Part shown: positions 32,936-44,468 of the stretch, in pieces
Layout: every line of letters begins with the position of its first letter
Numbering within the stretch: position 1 is the first letter of the stretch
Source: Narthecium ossifragum
Taxonomy: Eukaryota; Streptophyta; Magnoliopsida; Dioscoreales; Nartheciaceae
DNA: 64,000 nt
Reading direction: 5' to 3'
NCBI GenBank assembly: GCA_963920575.1
Contig: OY986972.1
Coordinates: forward strand, 9,436,010-9,500,009
Program-made: the position numbers and the translations under genes
The notes under the pieces: model-generated
Databases searched by the model: none
What the model was told of the DNA's origin: nothing
The model's input: only the letters and a program-made list of their open reading frames with translations

Positions 32936-33689
32936 TTAAATTTTGCCACACTAGCTATTAACAACAAGTCATTTCAACTTCACACCTCCAAATTAACAAG
33001 AAGAATGAGACATTTGCAAGAACGTCTGAGCTTTAAGACCATAGCAGGATTTTCCCCATGTCCAAGGAATATTTACAACTAGCAGATCATAAGTGTTCAG
33101 TTTCCTCTCAGCTTAAATGCCAGAACAGAGGGTTCAGTTTGATCTGCAGTATGAGCAGAGGAGACATAAAAACAACGGAATTCACACCAGAAAGTACCAA
33201 AAAAAAACACCCACAAATCCTGATTGTTGATGCAACTATAGTTCAATCTGATCAGAGGACACAATTCTCTATACTTGTTAAGATGGACCACTCTGTTTTT
33301 TTTATATCTCAGAAGGAGCTACCAATAGCAACAGTTGAACATGGTTTTTGCCATACAACATAGAATAAACTACTACCTTCTTTGATCGACTACAAAATCC
33401 TTGAGATTATGAGCAAGGGAGTCAGCCTTTAAGCCTTATCTGGTATTCAGCACCTGAGACACAGATTTCTGAAAAGAGATTAAGCAATGGTGCTTCGCTA
33501 GAGCTGTTATTAATTATTGGCTCATCACAGATGGTACATATTTATTTTGAAAGTTACATGCATATCAGTCACCATTGATCTAATGTTCTAATGTTACAGG
33601 AAGGGCAAAGCAAATCATTCCCATTACCAAATTGGCGTGGTCACGGCCTGAAATTGGAGATGGGAAGAGTTTGGGAACCAGCAGACATA
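32936..33689. other. spacer and probable 3' flank of the DWF5-like gene
   Basis: AT-rich. Short open frames without recognisable similarity. The minus-strand DWF5 transcript would have its 3' UTR here. Confidence 0.5.
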
Positions 33690-35590
33690 TCAGTAGATCC
33701 CGGGAATGATCCTGTAAGGCACCCTGTTGCAGTACATCTTCCAGTACTTGCCATACCTAGAAATAGTACATCAAAACAATTATTTATGAGAACAAAAAAT
33801 GCCTGTACCAAAGAGCGGGAGCAATAAACAATGAACACACACTAAAATCCCTGGATGTAATAGATGCTTCATCCACAATTCTAGGAGAACATGCATCAAC
33901 AACAAAAGTAGTATATGAAAAAGAACTTTGCATTTGGTTAGAAATTGATGGGAATGGTTAATATTTTGTCACTTACTTGGATGAACATCGGTCATCATCC
34001 CTTTTTGCTCGATCAAAAAGGAGAATAGTCAGAAATGTCACGTAGAAGTATGGAAGGTACTGAAGAGGCAAGGAAACAAATTAGAAAATGCTGATAAGAA
34101 TAATGGTAGAGTAACATGGCTATTTCGTTATAAACTTACATGGTTGAAAAGAGCTGGCACAGTCCAGAAAAATGCAGCTAATATTTCAGGCGCATAGTGG
34201 AAGTGACGAGCTAAACCCCAACTGCCAAAGCCAAAGAATTATTGTAAAACGTTGCAAGTCTTTTTCTTATCCCCTGCTGGTGATAAGTACATGAGCAAAC
34301 ATCCATAATTACGTGCATGATCTATATGCACATGTGCTGGTATGTGCCTGCACATATGCAATTATGTATGCACATGCACACGTTCATTTGGTTGTACTTA
34401 TATGTTCTTGTATATATTACACTATGCTGACACAGATTCTAATGCTAAAACAGCAACAGTAGAGCAGACAACCTACCAGCCAGAAGTTAGTAGAAGGCTG
34501 GTTTTGGTTTCTCCCTTCGTGGTCTGATAGCTGGCCACAATCTGTTGAGGGAGGGAAAAAAAAAACAAAACTTGGAGGTTCCCATCAAATTGAAACATCA
34601 AAGTTTTTGTCATCAATAATTGAATCACGTAAAAGCTTGATACCTTTGATGGAGCTTTCCCCCAAATCGAACACTTCCCATTTGTTCTGTGGAATTCCTG
34701 CCGTTGCCTGTCACAGTCATAGTTGATATATATGCATGCTAGTCCAGCTGCAAGTATCGCAAGAGCAAGCTGCAGCATATAGAGTTCATTAAATCCTCCA
34801 GGTTCTCTACAGACACCATATCGTTAAGACATCAGCAATAAAATCTAAAATGAAAAAAGCTGAACAGGTACTTTCTTACCTGGGACTGGGAAACCAAATT
34901 CACAGGGTGGTTCACAAGATACATCCCAGGGGAAGTATAGACTGATGGAACCCACACCAAGCATCCCCAGCAAATATAGAATCCAGCTGCATTATGATGC
35001 AAAAGGTCAGGATATATCATGTAGAGAAGGTAATTATATGTAGTACATCATTATGTCCTTAAGCAAGAATCAGCTTAATAGGCCAACGGATCCCGTGAGT
35101 ATTGAATGGAGCCCTTGATCAATAATGTGTTCTCAAGGGGACAAGCACTTGTGATAGGAAAGTTTTGCATACTTCTCTGGAGTTGTCCATATAGTTGAAA
35201 GAAATAAATGATATCAATAACCCATACAGCGGTTAAATGATTGGGTCAAATCAAAGAATCAATTTCTAGAGCTTCCACCATGATATACATTGAGTCTGGA
35301 AAAAACTTTAGTACTTTTTCTGAAGAAGCTCCTCAACTGGGAGGATATACTGAATTATCTTGACCTACTTAATTACTCTTGATTGTGCTTCTTTAATATG
35401 GCTGTATTATCCAATAGGAAAGGAATCAGAATTCAAGTACGCATTACCCAAACGGTTTCCTACCTCTGTCATGTGCAATATCCATTGTGCACCAATATCC
35501 AGATTCCCACCAAAAGAACTTAGTAATATACACCAGCATCAACACAGTATTTACAAGCATAGAATCCGATACCTGGCCAGTTGCTTCGTA
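33690..35590 (-). pseudogene. DWF5: 7-dehydrocholesterol reductase (DWF5-like), C-terminal half only
   Basis: DWF5 reduces the delta-7 bond of sterol precursors in the ER membrane, a step toward campesterol and brassinosteroids. Seven minus-strand exons with GT-AG sites join in frame without a stop: 35590-35464, 34986-34880, 34769-34644, 34541-34477, 34221-34140, 34059-33977 and 33756-33690 (657 bp, 218 residues plus TGA). They cover the segment from YEATGQVSDSMLVN through FFWWESGYW, GFYICWGCLVWVP, NHPVNL, the NADPH-site region CDRQRQEF and RHFHY, to the terminal YRIIPGIY. The family is about 430 residues long. The exons for the N-terminal half are not present between 35,591 and DPH3, nor seen farther right. 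One conserved tryptophan pair appears as CW (exon joint at 34,477/34,221), and an SQSQ stretch adds about two residues after NHPVNL. It is a 5'-truncated copy, or less likely a gene with a very large intron. Confidence 0.82.
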
Positions 35591-36422
35591 CTGCAATAAC
35601 AAAGTAGATTAGCAAATTTTTTGTTTTGTAAATTTTGAATTGCAGCTGAGATGATCAATGATCCAGAATTTGAAAATGTTGACAGCAGAATAGATGTAAA
35701 TGAATTTGCAGTAGAATGACATAGGAATGGATGATCCATAGACGCTTTACTAGAAGCAAAGTCAAGGTCTCCATATGATTGTGCTCTATAGCCCATGTTG
35801 ACAAGTACCCAAAACTAAGGTTTATGATTGAAGAGGAACCATACATATCTTCACGAAATCAAAGACACGTGCAAGTATCATTCTATGCAACATTAAGCTG
35901 GACACAATATACTCAGATAACAACCACCAAACTGCTGCTATCACATGATATTTTAGGTAATGTGCCAAAAAAGAGAGAATTTTGTGAAAATCCGAGAACC
36001 AAAGCATAACCAAACGGTATGATTATCGAGTGTGTTTTATCAATCATCTCTAGGAATTCTAATACTGTTCTTCTTAACAATAAAAAATCTCCATCCAAAA
36101 CCAGCAATCTATTAGCAATTTGTCTGGAAACTATGCAGACATAAATCGCTGGTGTCCCGAAACCCTAACCAAATATCCACTGTTCGCTAACTAAATGGAA
36201 TTCATCAACAATTTATTCCTATAATTAGTGCATTGTATAAGAATTTTTATGTTACAATATCACTAAAGTAAATAAAACAATGTTTTAAACTAAATATCCA
36301 AAACAACAATCTATTAGCGATTTATGAAACTACGCCATAGTTCCTTAAATAAGGATACACCAACGTAAATCCAGTCAGGCATAACTCGCCGGCGTTCCCA
36401 AACCCTAACCTCTATCCTATTC
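35591..36422. other. spacer between DWF5-like exons and DPH3
   Basis: AT-rich, no sterol reductase exon detected in any minus-strand frame. Short open frames lack family motifs. It would serve as 3' flank of DPH3. Confidence 0.5.
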
Positions 36423-36674
36423 TTAAGAGGCGATTTGGATTGGCTGGTTCTTGGCCCGGTCAAACAGAGGCTTGGCCTTGGGGTCGGCGAAGTCCTCGGC
36501 GTTGTAGATGACGGTGATGTACAGGGAGCACGACGGACACCGCGCAATCTCCTCGCCGGCCCGGAGGTCCTCGCGTCTGATCTGGAAGAGATCCCCGCAC
36601 GGGCACGGATAGGTGTACGCCTGCAGCTCCTCGCTCCACTCCATATCCTCGATCTCCACGTCGTCGTACGACAT
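36423..36674 (-). CDS. DPH3: DPH3 (KTI11), CSL zinc-finger protein
   Basis: DPH3 donates electrons to the DPH1-DPH2 iron-sulfur enzyme in the first step of diphthamide synthesis on elongation factor 2, and with Elongator in tRNA wobble-uridine modification. The single-exon frame gives 83 residues starting MSYDDVEIEDMEW. The DPH-type zinc finger shows CPCGDLFQI and, after 19 residues, CPSCS, giving the four zinc-binding cysteines. The tail (KPLFDRAKNQPIQIAS) is variable in plants. An upstream in-frame ATG at 36,695 would add seven residues (MIDCWRE); the internal ATG fits the family start. No intron, stop or shift is seen. The coding part is GC-rich relative to its surroundings. It probably is a working gene. 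Confidence 0.95.
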   Translation of the reverse strand: MSYDDVEIEDMEWSEELQAYTYPCPCGDLFQIRREDLRAGEEIARCPSCSLYITVIYNAEDFADPKAKPLFDRAKNQPIQIAS

Positions 36675-36885
36675 CTCTCTCCAGCAATCGATCACTCAGC
36701 GGCGCCTCCAAGCACAACGACGACGACGGCGGCCGCGGCTTTTCGACTCGAAGGAAAGTTATTCGAAAGGAATAAAGAGGAGGTGATGGGGTTTATTTAG
36801 GGCCGGCGACTCAGCCCGATTTGAGTCGGTTTAAGTTTCCGATTCCAACCCAAAAAATTAACGAATTTTTCAAGCATTGATCTCC
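36675..36885 (-). promoter_or_regulatory. DPH3 5' region, partly duplicated elsewhere
   Basis: Contains the 5' UTR and proximal promoter of DPH3. A CGACGACGACGGCGGC stretch lies just above the ATG. About 90 bp from TTAGGGCCGGCGACTCAGC (36,797) to 36,884 recur at 44,231-44,320 in the same orientation. Confidence 0.5.
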
Positions 36886-37220
36886 GCACGGGGAAAGGCG
36901 TGGAGATCTTCTCGCCGGATCTGGATCTTCTCGCCGGATCTGGCCTCCGACGGAGAGGGAAGGGAGAGAGAGGAAGGAGAGCTCGGCGACGGGCGGCGAC
37001 GGGGAAAGGAGTGGAGATCTTCTCGCCGGATCTGGCCTCCGACGGAGAGGGAAGGGAGAGAGAGGAAGGAGAGCTCGACGACGGGCGGCGACAAGGAAAA
37101 GGGGGGCGGCCTTCTCGCCGGATCTGGTCTCTGAGGGAGAGGGAAGGGAAAGAGAGGAAGGAGAGCTCGGCGAAGGGCGACGGGGAAAGGGGGGGGAGGA
37201 GAGAGGCGACGGGGAAAGGG
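36886..37220. repeat. 92-bp minisatellite, about three units
   Basis: Units containing CTTCTCGCCGGATCTGG, then GACGGAGAGGGAAGGGAGAG and GAGAGCTCG(G/A)CGA, are spaced 92 bp apart (landmark TGG(C/T)CTC at 36,941, 37,033 and 37,125). Degenerate GGCGACGGGGAAAGG ends extend it to about 37,220. Open frames across it are repeat artefacts. Confidence 0.9.
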
Positions 37221-37286
37221 GGGAGGGTCCAACTAACTTTTTTTTTACGTGGTGTTGTCTATAAGCTCGGCTCGTTGGTGAACTTT

Positions 37287-37662
37287 GGGTGTGTTTGGTT
37301 GCGGGATAGTCTATCCCGGGATTAGAGGGGATGGAGATTAGTAGATGTGTATGATATTTTATGAAAAAGTAGTGATAAATTAGTAATGTTTGGTTGAAAA
37401 AGTATGGATAAAGTTGATGTGATTGGTTGAAAAGCAGGGATAATGAAGTAATGATTAGTTGAAAAGTGAAAAAGTAAGGATAAAGTTGATGTGATTGGTT
37501 GAAAAGAAGAAAAAATGTAGTAATGATTGGTTGAAAAGTAGGGATAAAGTGGGGATAGGAATGGGGATAAAAGTGAGGATTAGATGATGTTTGGCTACAA
37601 TGCAGGGATAAAATGGGCTTAACCCGGGATAGGAATTCCCTATCCCCAAACCAAACAAGGCC
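37287..37662. mobile_element. MITE with GTTTGGTT inverted ends
   Basis: The left end is GGGTGTGTTTGGTTGCGGG and the right end on the other strand is GGCCTTGTTTGGTTTGGGG, followed on both sides by GATAG. The interior has several GTTGAAAAGTAGGGATAAAG tandem-like units (period about 30-50 bp). No clear target duplication; it directly abuts the Harbinger terminus. Confidence 0.6.
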
Positions 37663-37669
37663 AGGGCCC

Positions 37670-39859
37670 GTTTGGAATGTGCATAAGTGGACTTATGCAT
37701 GCATAAATCATGTTTATCAATCCAAACACCATTTTATCATATTTACATAAATACCTTGAATAACTTGGTCAAACCTCGCATAAATGATACTTATGCGATG
37801 TTTTTTATCACAGCTTATAAACACGATAGTGGATAAATAGGTTACATAAGTATGATTATTTGACCATTTTACCCCTGTATTTGGCAATATTTACCGGCCC
37901 CCACCTACTACTCACCCGATACCGCCCCCAGTCTCTCTATCACCCCCCATCTATAACCTAGCCGCCGCCAGGTCCATCGCAGCCATCAGCGGCTTTCACA
38001 GCCCCTCCGGCGGTGCTCTGTCCGGTGGCGGATAGTTCCTCATGTAGGGTTCCTCTCCAGCGACCCTGCCCTCCCCTCCATTCTCGTGTGAGGGTTCATC
38101 CTCCTCCTCATCTCGTTGGTGCCCGATCTTTGGGTTTCTTTCCGCCGATCTGATCTAGGTTTTCTCCCCTCCTTTCTCCCGTGAGAAGAAGCCGATATCT
38201 ACTACGAAGGGACATACCTGGATTTTCCTATGGGCTGTGATTGTTTATTCCTCTCTGCCTTTCTTCCTCACCAGCGCCAGCGCTCCAAGAGTGGTGGCCC
38301 TACTTGCTGCTGATTCCAACAAGAAGGAAAATCCGACGAACTCACCCAGCTAAGGTTTTCTTACTACCTAATCTCCAACTATTGATATTTTTCGCTCCCT
38401 GTAACGAGAGCTCTTGATTGGTGTGTTGATTTTTGTCACTGATGCATGATCCACTCCTATTGATCTATCTCCATGTAGCGAGGGCTCTTGGGGGTTTTAG
38501 TGTGTTTTATCTATTATAGTTGCTAATATTGTGAATATTGGATGTTTATGTAATGGGTATTGATTTGTGTCTTTGACTCTTTGAGTGAATGTGTTGTGTT
38601 GTGGATGTTATTTTTTTTTTTGAGATGTTCTTGATTGTTGTATTTGAACCATGGGGTTAAGATTTCTCCATTTGCTCAGTAATGTTCATGGTACATTACT
38701 GAGCAAATGACAACCCACTCTAAGATAACTGTTCTTGAATCACAGTAGTAATAAGCTTATTCCTCACCAAAATGTTCAATCTGGGCCGAACACAATCAAA
38801 ACGATAATAGATTCTTCACATTAATTAATCCGATGGCATGTGGATGAGAGAAAATGAGGTTTGAAAGACAAGTTGGTAAGGGAGATGAACTTCAGAAAGA
38901 AAGAGATGAGGTTGAAGGATATGAGTTTAAATGAGGGGATGAGGTTGAAGGTGAAAGAGAGGCTTTGGTTTGAAAGAGGTGGCTACTGATGGAAGAAGAG
39001 GGTATATATTTAGGGAGGAAGAAAACATATTAAAGTTTGATGTACTAACAAGTTTTTTGTGGTATGTATAATAATATATCACACTTCTATAATCCAAAAG
39101 TGAACCCAAATATATTCGTAAACAAATATCTTGTCAAAGTTCCCCAAACAGATCAAAGAGATGGAAAATCCTGACAAGTTCTCTATTCTATATTATGAAG
39201 AGGAGCATACCATATCCAAATTGCCTTCTAATATTTTCTTAGTAATGTCCATGGTACATTACCTTTGTAACCTATACTCATGAGGCACGCAAACTGTTCC
39301 AAATTATCTACTTGAGTTGAAGATCTTGTTGTCATTGCTCTTTATTCAAGAGAAGATCCACGGCTCTCTCAAATCGCAACATTTATTAGTTACTCTCTTA
39401 TACTGCTCATACTAACCTCTCTAATTTCGAAGGCCTTGTTACGTGATAACTTGCGAGCATTGTGTGATTCACATAGGATTATGATCAAGAGGTGATGGAC
39501 GTCTGGGAGCCGAGTTTGGTACACCCGAAACAAGGTGTCATTTCTATAATGCTTATTGTTTTCTGGGTAGTTGTGTATGCTTTTTTGCCACTGTTCAGTA
39601 AAATGCTGATGCGTACCTATGTAATTGGATAAATAGGAATGTAGATGCTAGAAGCTTATAATGCCCAGTTAATTAGGTCAAAAGCATGACTTCAATGGAA
39701 TGGTATCAAATGATCATCTTAGCACTATGATGTACTCACTATTTCTAGCTTTGACAGTCTGGCACCAGCCTCTTCAATCTAATTAGCCTATATTCACTCC
39801 ATTTTCTCACTCAGTATCTGGACTATAAGTATAATATGTGGATTTTTGACTTATTAGGT
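37670..39859 (+). other. Harbinger 5' region: no coding exon recognised
   Basis: GC-rich up to about 38,340, then AT-rich. It may hold the ORF1 promoter and 5' UTR introns. A 17-bp perfect hairpin lies at 38669-38709. Confidence 0.5.
38669..38709. repeat. perfect 17-bp inverted repeat with 7-base loop
   Basis: The left arm CATTTGCTCAGTAATGT (38669-38685) is fully complementary to ACATTACTGAGCAAATG (38693-38709) around the loop TCATGGT. A shorter relative, GTAATGT-CCATGGT-ACATTAC, lies near 39,243-39,262. Confidence 0.9.
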
Positions 39860-41250
39860 ATGCCGAAGAAGAAAGTTATTACTAGCTCATCGGGACCGAA
39901 CGCATAAAGACTATAGAATTGGAACGATGATAGAGATGCACGTTTGCTCGATTGCCTTAGGATGGAATATGACAATGGCAACTTTTTAGGGAAGAATCTA
40001 AATAGGATTGTGTGTGCGAGAATACGATTGGATTTCAATACTAAAACTGGATTGGATTACACACTTGATAACCTCAAGAATAGGTGGAGAGTGTTGAAGG
40101 ATATTTACGGATTATACCATGATGTTGTTCGCAGATCTGGTTGGGGATGGAATGATAAAAAACAAGTCCCAGATGCTCCTAGCGAGGCATGTTGGGATGA
40201 AGTCATTAAGGTTTGTGCATTTAACACCCCCTAACAATTGTCATTAAGGTTCCCAATATATGCCATATATTAATTCAAAGTTGCATTTTTTGATTCTATA
40301 TGCAAAACAATCCTAAGATGGCAAGGGTAAAAGAAAAGCCGTTTAAATTTTACAATGAGGTACACTTCTTATGCGGCACTAGTATTGCAACTGGAAAACA
40401 TGGCTTTAGCAGCAAGGCTAATGAGGAGGGTGAAGGAACTGAGAGCACAAATTCCTCTGACACCCCGAATACACCTCCCGTTAATCTTAGAAACTTGAAT
40501 CTTAACATTGAGTATGTAGCTTCCACACAAGAGGAGACAGATGATTTGAGCACTTCCAATCCGACTTCCCAAGAAACACTTTTCACGCATCGTAGCGGCA
40601 AGGCTAGCATGGATGTTGGGGGGTCATCATCTAGCTCAAGAAGAACTCGAGATGAGCATTTGTCACAAAAGAAGCGCAGCAAAAAGTCAGTAGCAGCAGG
40701 ACCAAATGCATGTTTGGCGTTAGCCGATAAGCTTGATAGAAGAAATGAGTTGAAGGAAGAGCATTTGCGGATCAAGAAAGGTCATTATTCGCTGCCTGAA
40801 TGTATGGAAATGGCCAGACAATTGCCAAACATAACAGATGAACAACTATTTAAGGCGTCCGAGTTATTCAGGGACAAGGACACGAGAGATATATTCATGA
40901 CATTGGGTAGCGAGGCACGTCAAGGCAAGTGGATCGATTTCAAGACTAATTCTGCCGCATCCGCCCCTCATGTCTCTTCTTATGCTCCTGCCACTCATGT
41001 CCCTTCTTACTCTCATGCCACTCAAGCACCTAGTGTACCTCATTTTGAAGCATATGATCGTGGATTTTCCAGTTATTTTGGCCACCATGCATTTGGACAG
41101 CAAACCATTAATCACAAGGTCCCTTCCATGGCACATCCTCAGCATGGGCCTGATGCTTCGTGGGATATTTCAAATAGTGCTCTTTATAATCCACCCTTTC
41201 ATGGAGGTTCTGAACCGAACATGTATGAGCGGCCACCTAGGGATCCTTGA
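39860..41250 (+). pseudogene. Harbinger ORF1, Myb/SANT-like DNA-binding protein
   Basis: Partner protein of PIF/Harbinger transposases. It binds element ends and carries the transposase to the nucleus. Exon 1 starts at ATG 39860 (MPKKKVITSSSGPNA), has two early stops near 39,905-39,917, then shows a Myb/SANT-like domain (DARLLDC...KNRWRVLKDIYG...SGWGWND, to 40,210) ending at a GTTTGT donor. The second part (about 40,300-41250, stop TGA) has the continuation PKMARVKEKPFKFYNEVHFL, a serine-rich spacer, an NELKEEHLRIKKGHYSLPECM helix and a C-terminal stretch rich in His, Ser and Pro. The expected acceptor before the second part lacks its AG. With the early stops this copy is probably dead. Confidence 0.78.
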
Positions 41251-41871
41251 AGTCTATGGCCATTTGGCACGATGTTTTATGTCATTTTAGACATGATTGT
41301 GGCACCTAGATCTTATTATGCTTTGTCATTTTGGACATGGTTGCAATGGCTAGTTTTTATTATGCTTTGTCATTTTAGACATGGTTGTAATGGCTAATTT
41401 TTATTATGCTTTGTCTTTGTTATGAGACTATCATGTAGCATTTCTTTCTTGGTGTGGCTTGTTGGTGTGTTGTTTTATCCATTTGTAACCTCTGGGGAGA
41501 AAGGTTAGCATGGATGGAACTAGTTTACTTTTTCAAGAAACTGCTGGTTTTGTCATAATGGGGGGCTCTCATTATGGAGCTCTCATCTTTCCTCATCTTT
41601 GGGCTTTCAATTCTGTTGTTTCTACAAATGAACAACGAAGATGAGTACAAAATGTTTTACGCGAACTAGTGTACATATGTGCTTCTGTTAGTAGAGTTTG
41701 ATCTTAAGCATTGAGCATGAGTTAGAAGTATAAAATCTCAGCACGAATAGATGATAGCGGAGCAAGATAAGCATTATGTTGTTCTTTTACTTCAAACAGG
41801 TTTAGTTATCTAATATGTTGATTGTTTTATATTCTTTTTTATGATGTTAATTTCTCTTTTATAATACAGAA

Positions 41872-43208
41872 ATGTCTTCATCAAGTTCTAGTTCAAGCTT
41901 GTCTGAATTTGATGATGAACTTGATAACTTTTGTGAACAACTAGTAGTTGAAGTCTCATCTTCCTCGCTTCCTCCTCGGATACCATGTCATAAAAGACCT
42001 TTCTCTGGTCATGAGTTAATTGTCGATATATTGAAGGGTCATCCTACTCGATGTTACGACATGTTTAGGATGTCTGGGGAATGCTTTGAAAAGTTGAGGG
42101 AGGAGTTAAAGGATAGGAAACTGGTGCGTGACACAAAATACATCTCAAGCGATGAGCAGCTTGCATTGTTTCTTCACACAATTGGTCATGGTGTTTCAAA
42201 CATAGTGTTGCAAGAGAAGTTTCAACACTCTGGTGAAACAGTAAGTCGCATTTTCAATAGCGTATTGAAGGGCATCTCATCCCTTAGGATTGTTTATATC
42301 CAGCTGCCTGGAGATGACGTTGGAGTTCATTCTAAGATTTCAAATAGCAATATTTGGAGCCCGTATTTCAATGTGAGTTTTTAACATCATAACTAGCAAT
42401 ATCTTATGATATATAATATTCGAAAATATAGTGATGGAGTGTTTAATAAATGTATGCAGAATGTCATAGGTGCAATAGATGGGACTCATATTCCTGCAGT
42501 TGTGGATGCGACTAAACAACCAAGATATCGGAATCGTAAGGGATTTCTCTCTCAAAATGTCATGGGAGTTGTGAATTTCAATCTTGAATTTGTGTACGTA
42601 GTTGTTGGATGGGAGGGATCGGTAGCGGACATACGTGTATTGTGTTGGGCAATCGAACGAGATGGATTCACCGTTTCCGACGGTATTTATTTGACACTTT
42701 TAATATATATTGCAGTTTTTACTATACAAAATCTAACATTGTGGTAGCACCAGGTAAATGTTACTTGCTAGATGCGGGATATGAAAATACCGGTAAGTTT
42801 CTAGCTCCTTATAGAGGTCAGCGATATCACTTGAGTGACTATCAACATGCTCATTTTCCTCATATGGGATATCGTAATCTTTTCAACCATCGACATGCTC
42901 AACTTCGAAATACATAGGAGAGGGCATTTGGTGTACTAAAGATGCGTTTCAAGATATTGCGCATCATGCAACCATATTCGTTTAAAGTGCAGTGCCGCAT
43001 CGCCATGGCTTGTTGTGTCATCCACAACTATATCAGAATGCATCATTCTAATGATGAGATTTTTTTGGGACCACTTGAACCAGAAGATCAAGACGGAGTA
43101 GTTGCTAATGATGAACAAATCTTGACAGGATTGGATGAATCACGTAGAGGAGAACGTATTCGTGAAAGGATTGCTAAGCAAATGTGGACGAATAGACATC
43201 AAAATTAA
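41872..43208 (+). pseudogene. PIF/Harbinger DDE transposase with stop before the catalytic Glu
   Basis: Cuts and rejoins element ends. Three exons fit: 41872-42372, 42460-42682 and 42754-43208, with GT-AG introns. Exon 1 has an acidic serine-rich N-terminus and a helical DNA-binding region (SSDEQLALFLHTIGHGVSN, then a helix-turn-helix-like QEKFQHSGETVSRIF). Exon 2 has the first catalytic D in IGAIDGTHI and the second D in the ADIRVL motif. Exon 3 has YLLDAGY, FLAPYRGQRYHL and HAQLRNT, then TAG (42915-42917), then ERAFG with the third catalytic residue, then RFKIL and a normal C-terminus to 43208. This is the DDE_Tnp_4 family. The single nonsense codon would remove the catalytic Glu. The frame is otherwise open. 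Confidence 0.9.
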
Positions 43209-43899
43209 GTAAATGCTTTATTTTTGCTTTATTTATCTTCCTATGGAAGATTAAGAAATTGATGATCATAGTTTGATTTTTGAACCCATATAGATAGTAT
43301 TAAAACATGTATCGGATTTGCTTTGGCTTTTAATTTAGTTGGTAGCTTTTGCTTTTGCTCTACCATAATTTCTTGAAATAAACACGTAAAATAAAAGAAG
43401 ATGGTTGAATAAAAATATGTAAAAGTGGCATGTCTTTGAGTTTTTCTAATTTAGTTATGAAACATCCAAAGGTGGCTTTTAACCAACTCCTGGAATTTTC
43501 TAAATTTCTGGCACAACTGTGATGGAGGAATTTGGAGATTTAAATTTCTATTTTCTTGGTCAATTGTTCCAATTTAGCGCCAGGGATTAAAAAAGGATCA
43601 GGAATTTTTAGAAACTTCAAAATTGATTTCACAAAACAAAAGCATGAAATAAATAAAAGGGTAGTTTTGGCATTTTGTATCCAAAGATAGTTATCCATGG
43701 ATTTATCCCATAAGTTATGCATGATAACCAACCAAACACCTTTTAGTTATGCAAATATGCTACCTAAAGTTATCCTTACATAAAGATTATGTTATCCACT
43801 ATGTAAAGTTATCCTATCCCCAATCCAAACTGCCCCTAATAAATCATGTCACACATGATAAACTAATGTCAACACATTAGAATTATTATTACATGGTTC

Positions 43900-44230
43900 T
43901 ACATGTTTTTTTTTTTTTTTTTATGAGTTCAGCCCATTGGCTATATTAGCAAAAAAATTTCACTTACATCAAATCCCAAACCGGAGGGCCGTGAGAGGGA
44001 GAGAAGGGTGGTGTGAATTGATGCATATATATCACGTGATGCATATCAGCTGATGCTACATCAGCAGAAACAACCATTTTGGCTGCATCAACTGATGCAG
44101 CATCTGAGCCTTTTTTGCATCAACTGATACATGCATCAGCTGATGCATTGACCAACCAAACACTGGTTTGGACCAAAATGCTGCATCAACTGATGCATGT
44201 ATCAGCTGATACATGTAGCCAAACAACCCC
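43900..44230. mobile_element. right part of a PIF/Harbinger-type MITE rich in TGATGCAT
   Basis: The right end reads GGGGTTGTTTGGC on the other strand and is followed by TTA. The interior repeats CATCAACTGATGCA and TATCAGCTGATACATG palindromes. It resembles the termini of the 2980-4001 element (GATGCATG, TATCAG, GTGTTTGGTT). The left end is not clear; a T-run lies at about 43,905-43,921. Confidence 0.55.
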
Positions 44231-44320
44231 TTAGGGCCGGTGACTCAACCCGATTTGAGTCGGTTTAAGTTTCCCATTTCAACCCAAAAAATTAACCAAT
44301 TTTTGAAGCATTAATCTTTG
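44231..44320. repeat. copy of the DPH3 upstream sequence
   Basis: TTAGGGCCGGTGACTCAACC and the following ~70 bp match 36,797-36,884 at most positions and in the same orientation. No DPH3 coding sequence accompanies it. Confidence 0.8.
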
Positions 44321-44468
44321 CACAGGTGACAAGTGACAAGTGATTTTTTTATTCTATGAACATAACATATTTTTTCTCTCTCAGTGAAATATCTCTCAAG
44401 TTTTAATATCACCTGAAACACACCTGAGATTTTAGTAATAAAATAATAAAGTTGATTAACCTCATGCA

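Larger units (their letters stand above)
37664..43836 (+). mobile_element. PIF/Harbinger transposon with both genes, decayed
   Basis: A 6.17-kb element. The left terminus is GGGCCCGTTTGGA and the right terminus on the other strand is GGGGCAGTTTGGA. TAA follows the right end (43837-43839); the left duplication is obscured by an abutting MITE. It holds the Myb/SANT-like ORF1 (39860-41250) and the DDE transposase ORF2 (41872-43208) in the same orientation, the standard layout of plant PIF/Harbinger elements. Subterminal zones are rich in GCATAA/TTATCC motifs. Confidence 0.82.

Noticed and set aside
35551..36107. Minus-strand frames upstream of 35,590 as the missing DWF5 N-terminal exons
   Set aside because: None shows the family's N-terminal motifs such as the YPRIGKHFD or FGMMSW region, and no splice sites join in phase.
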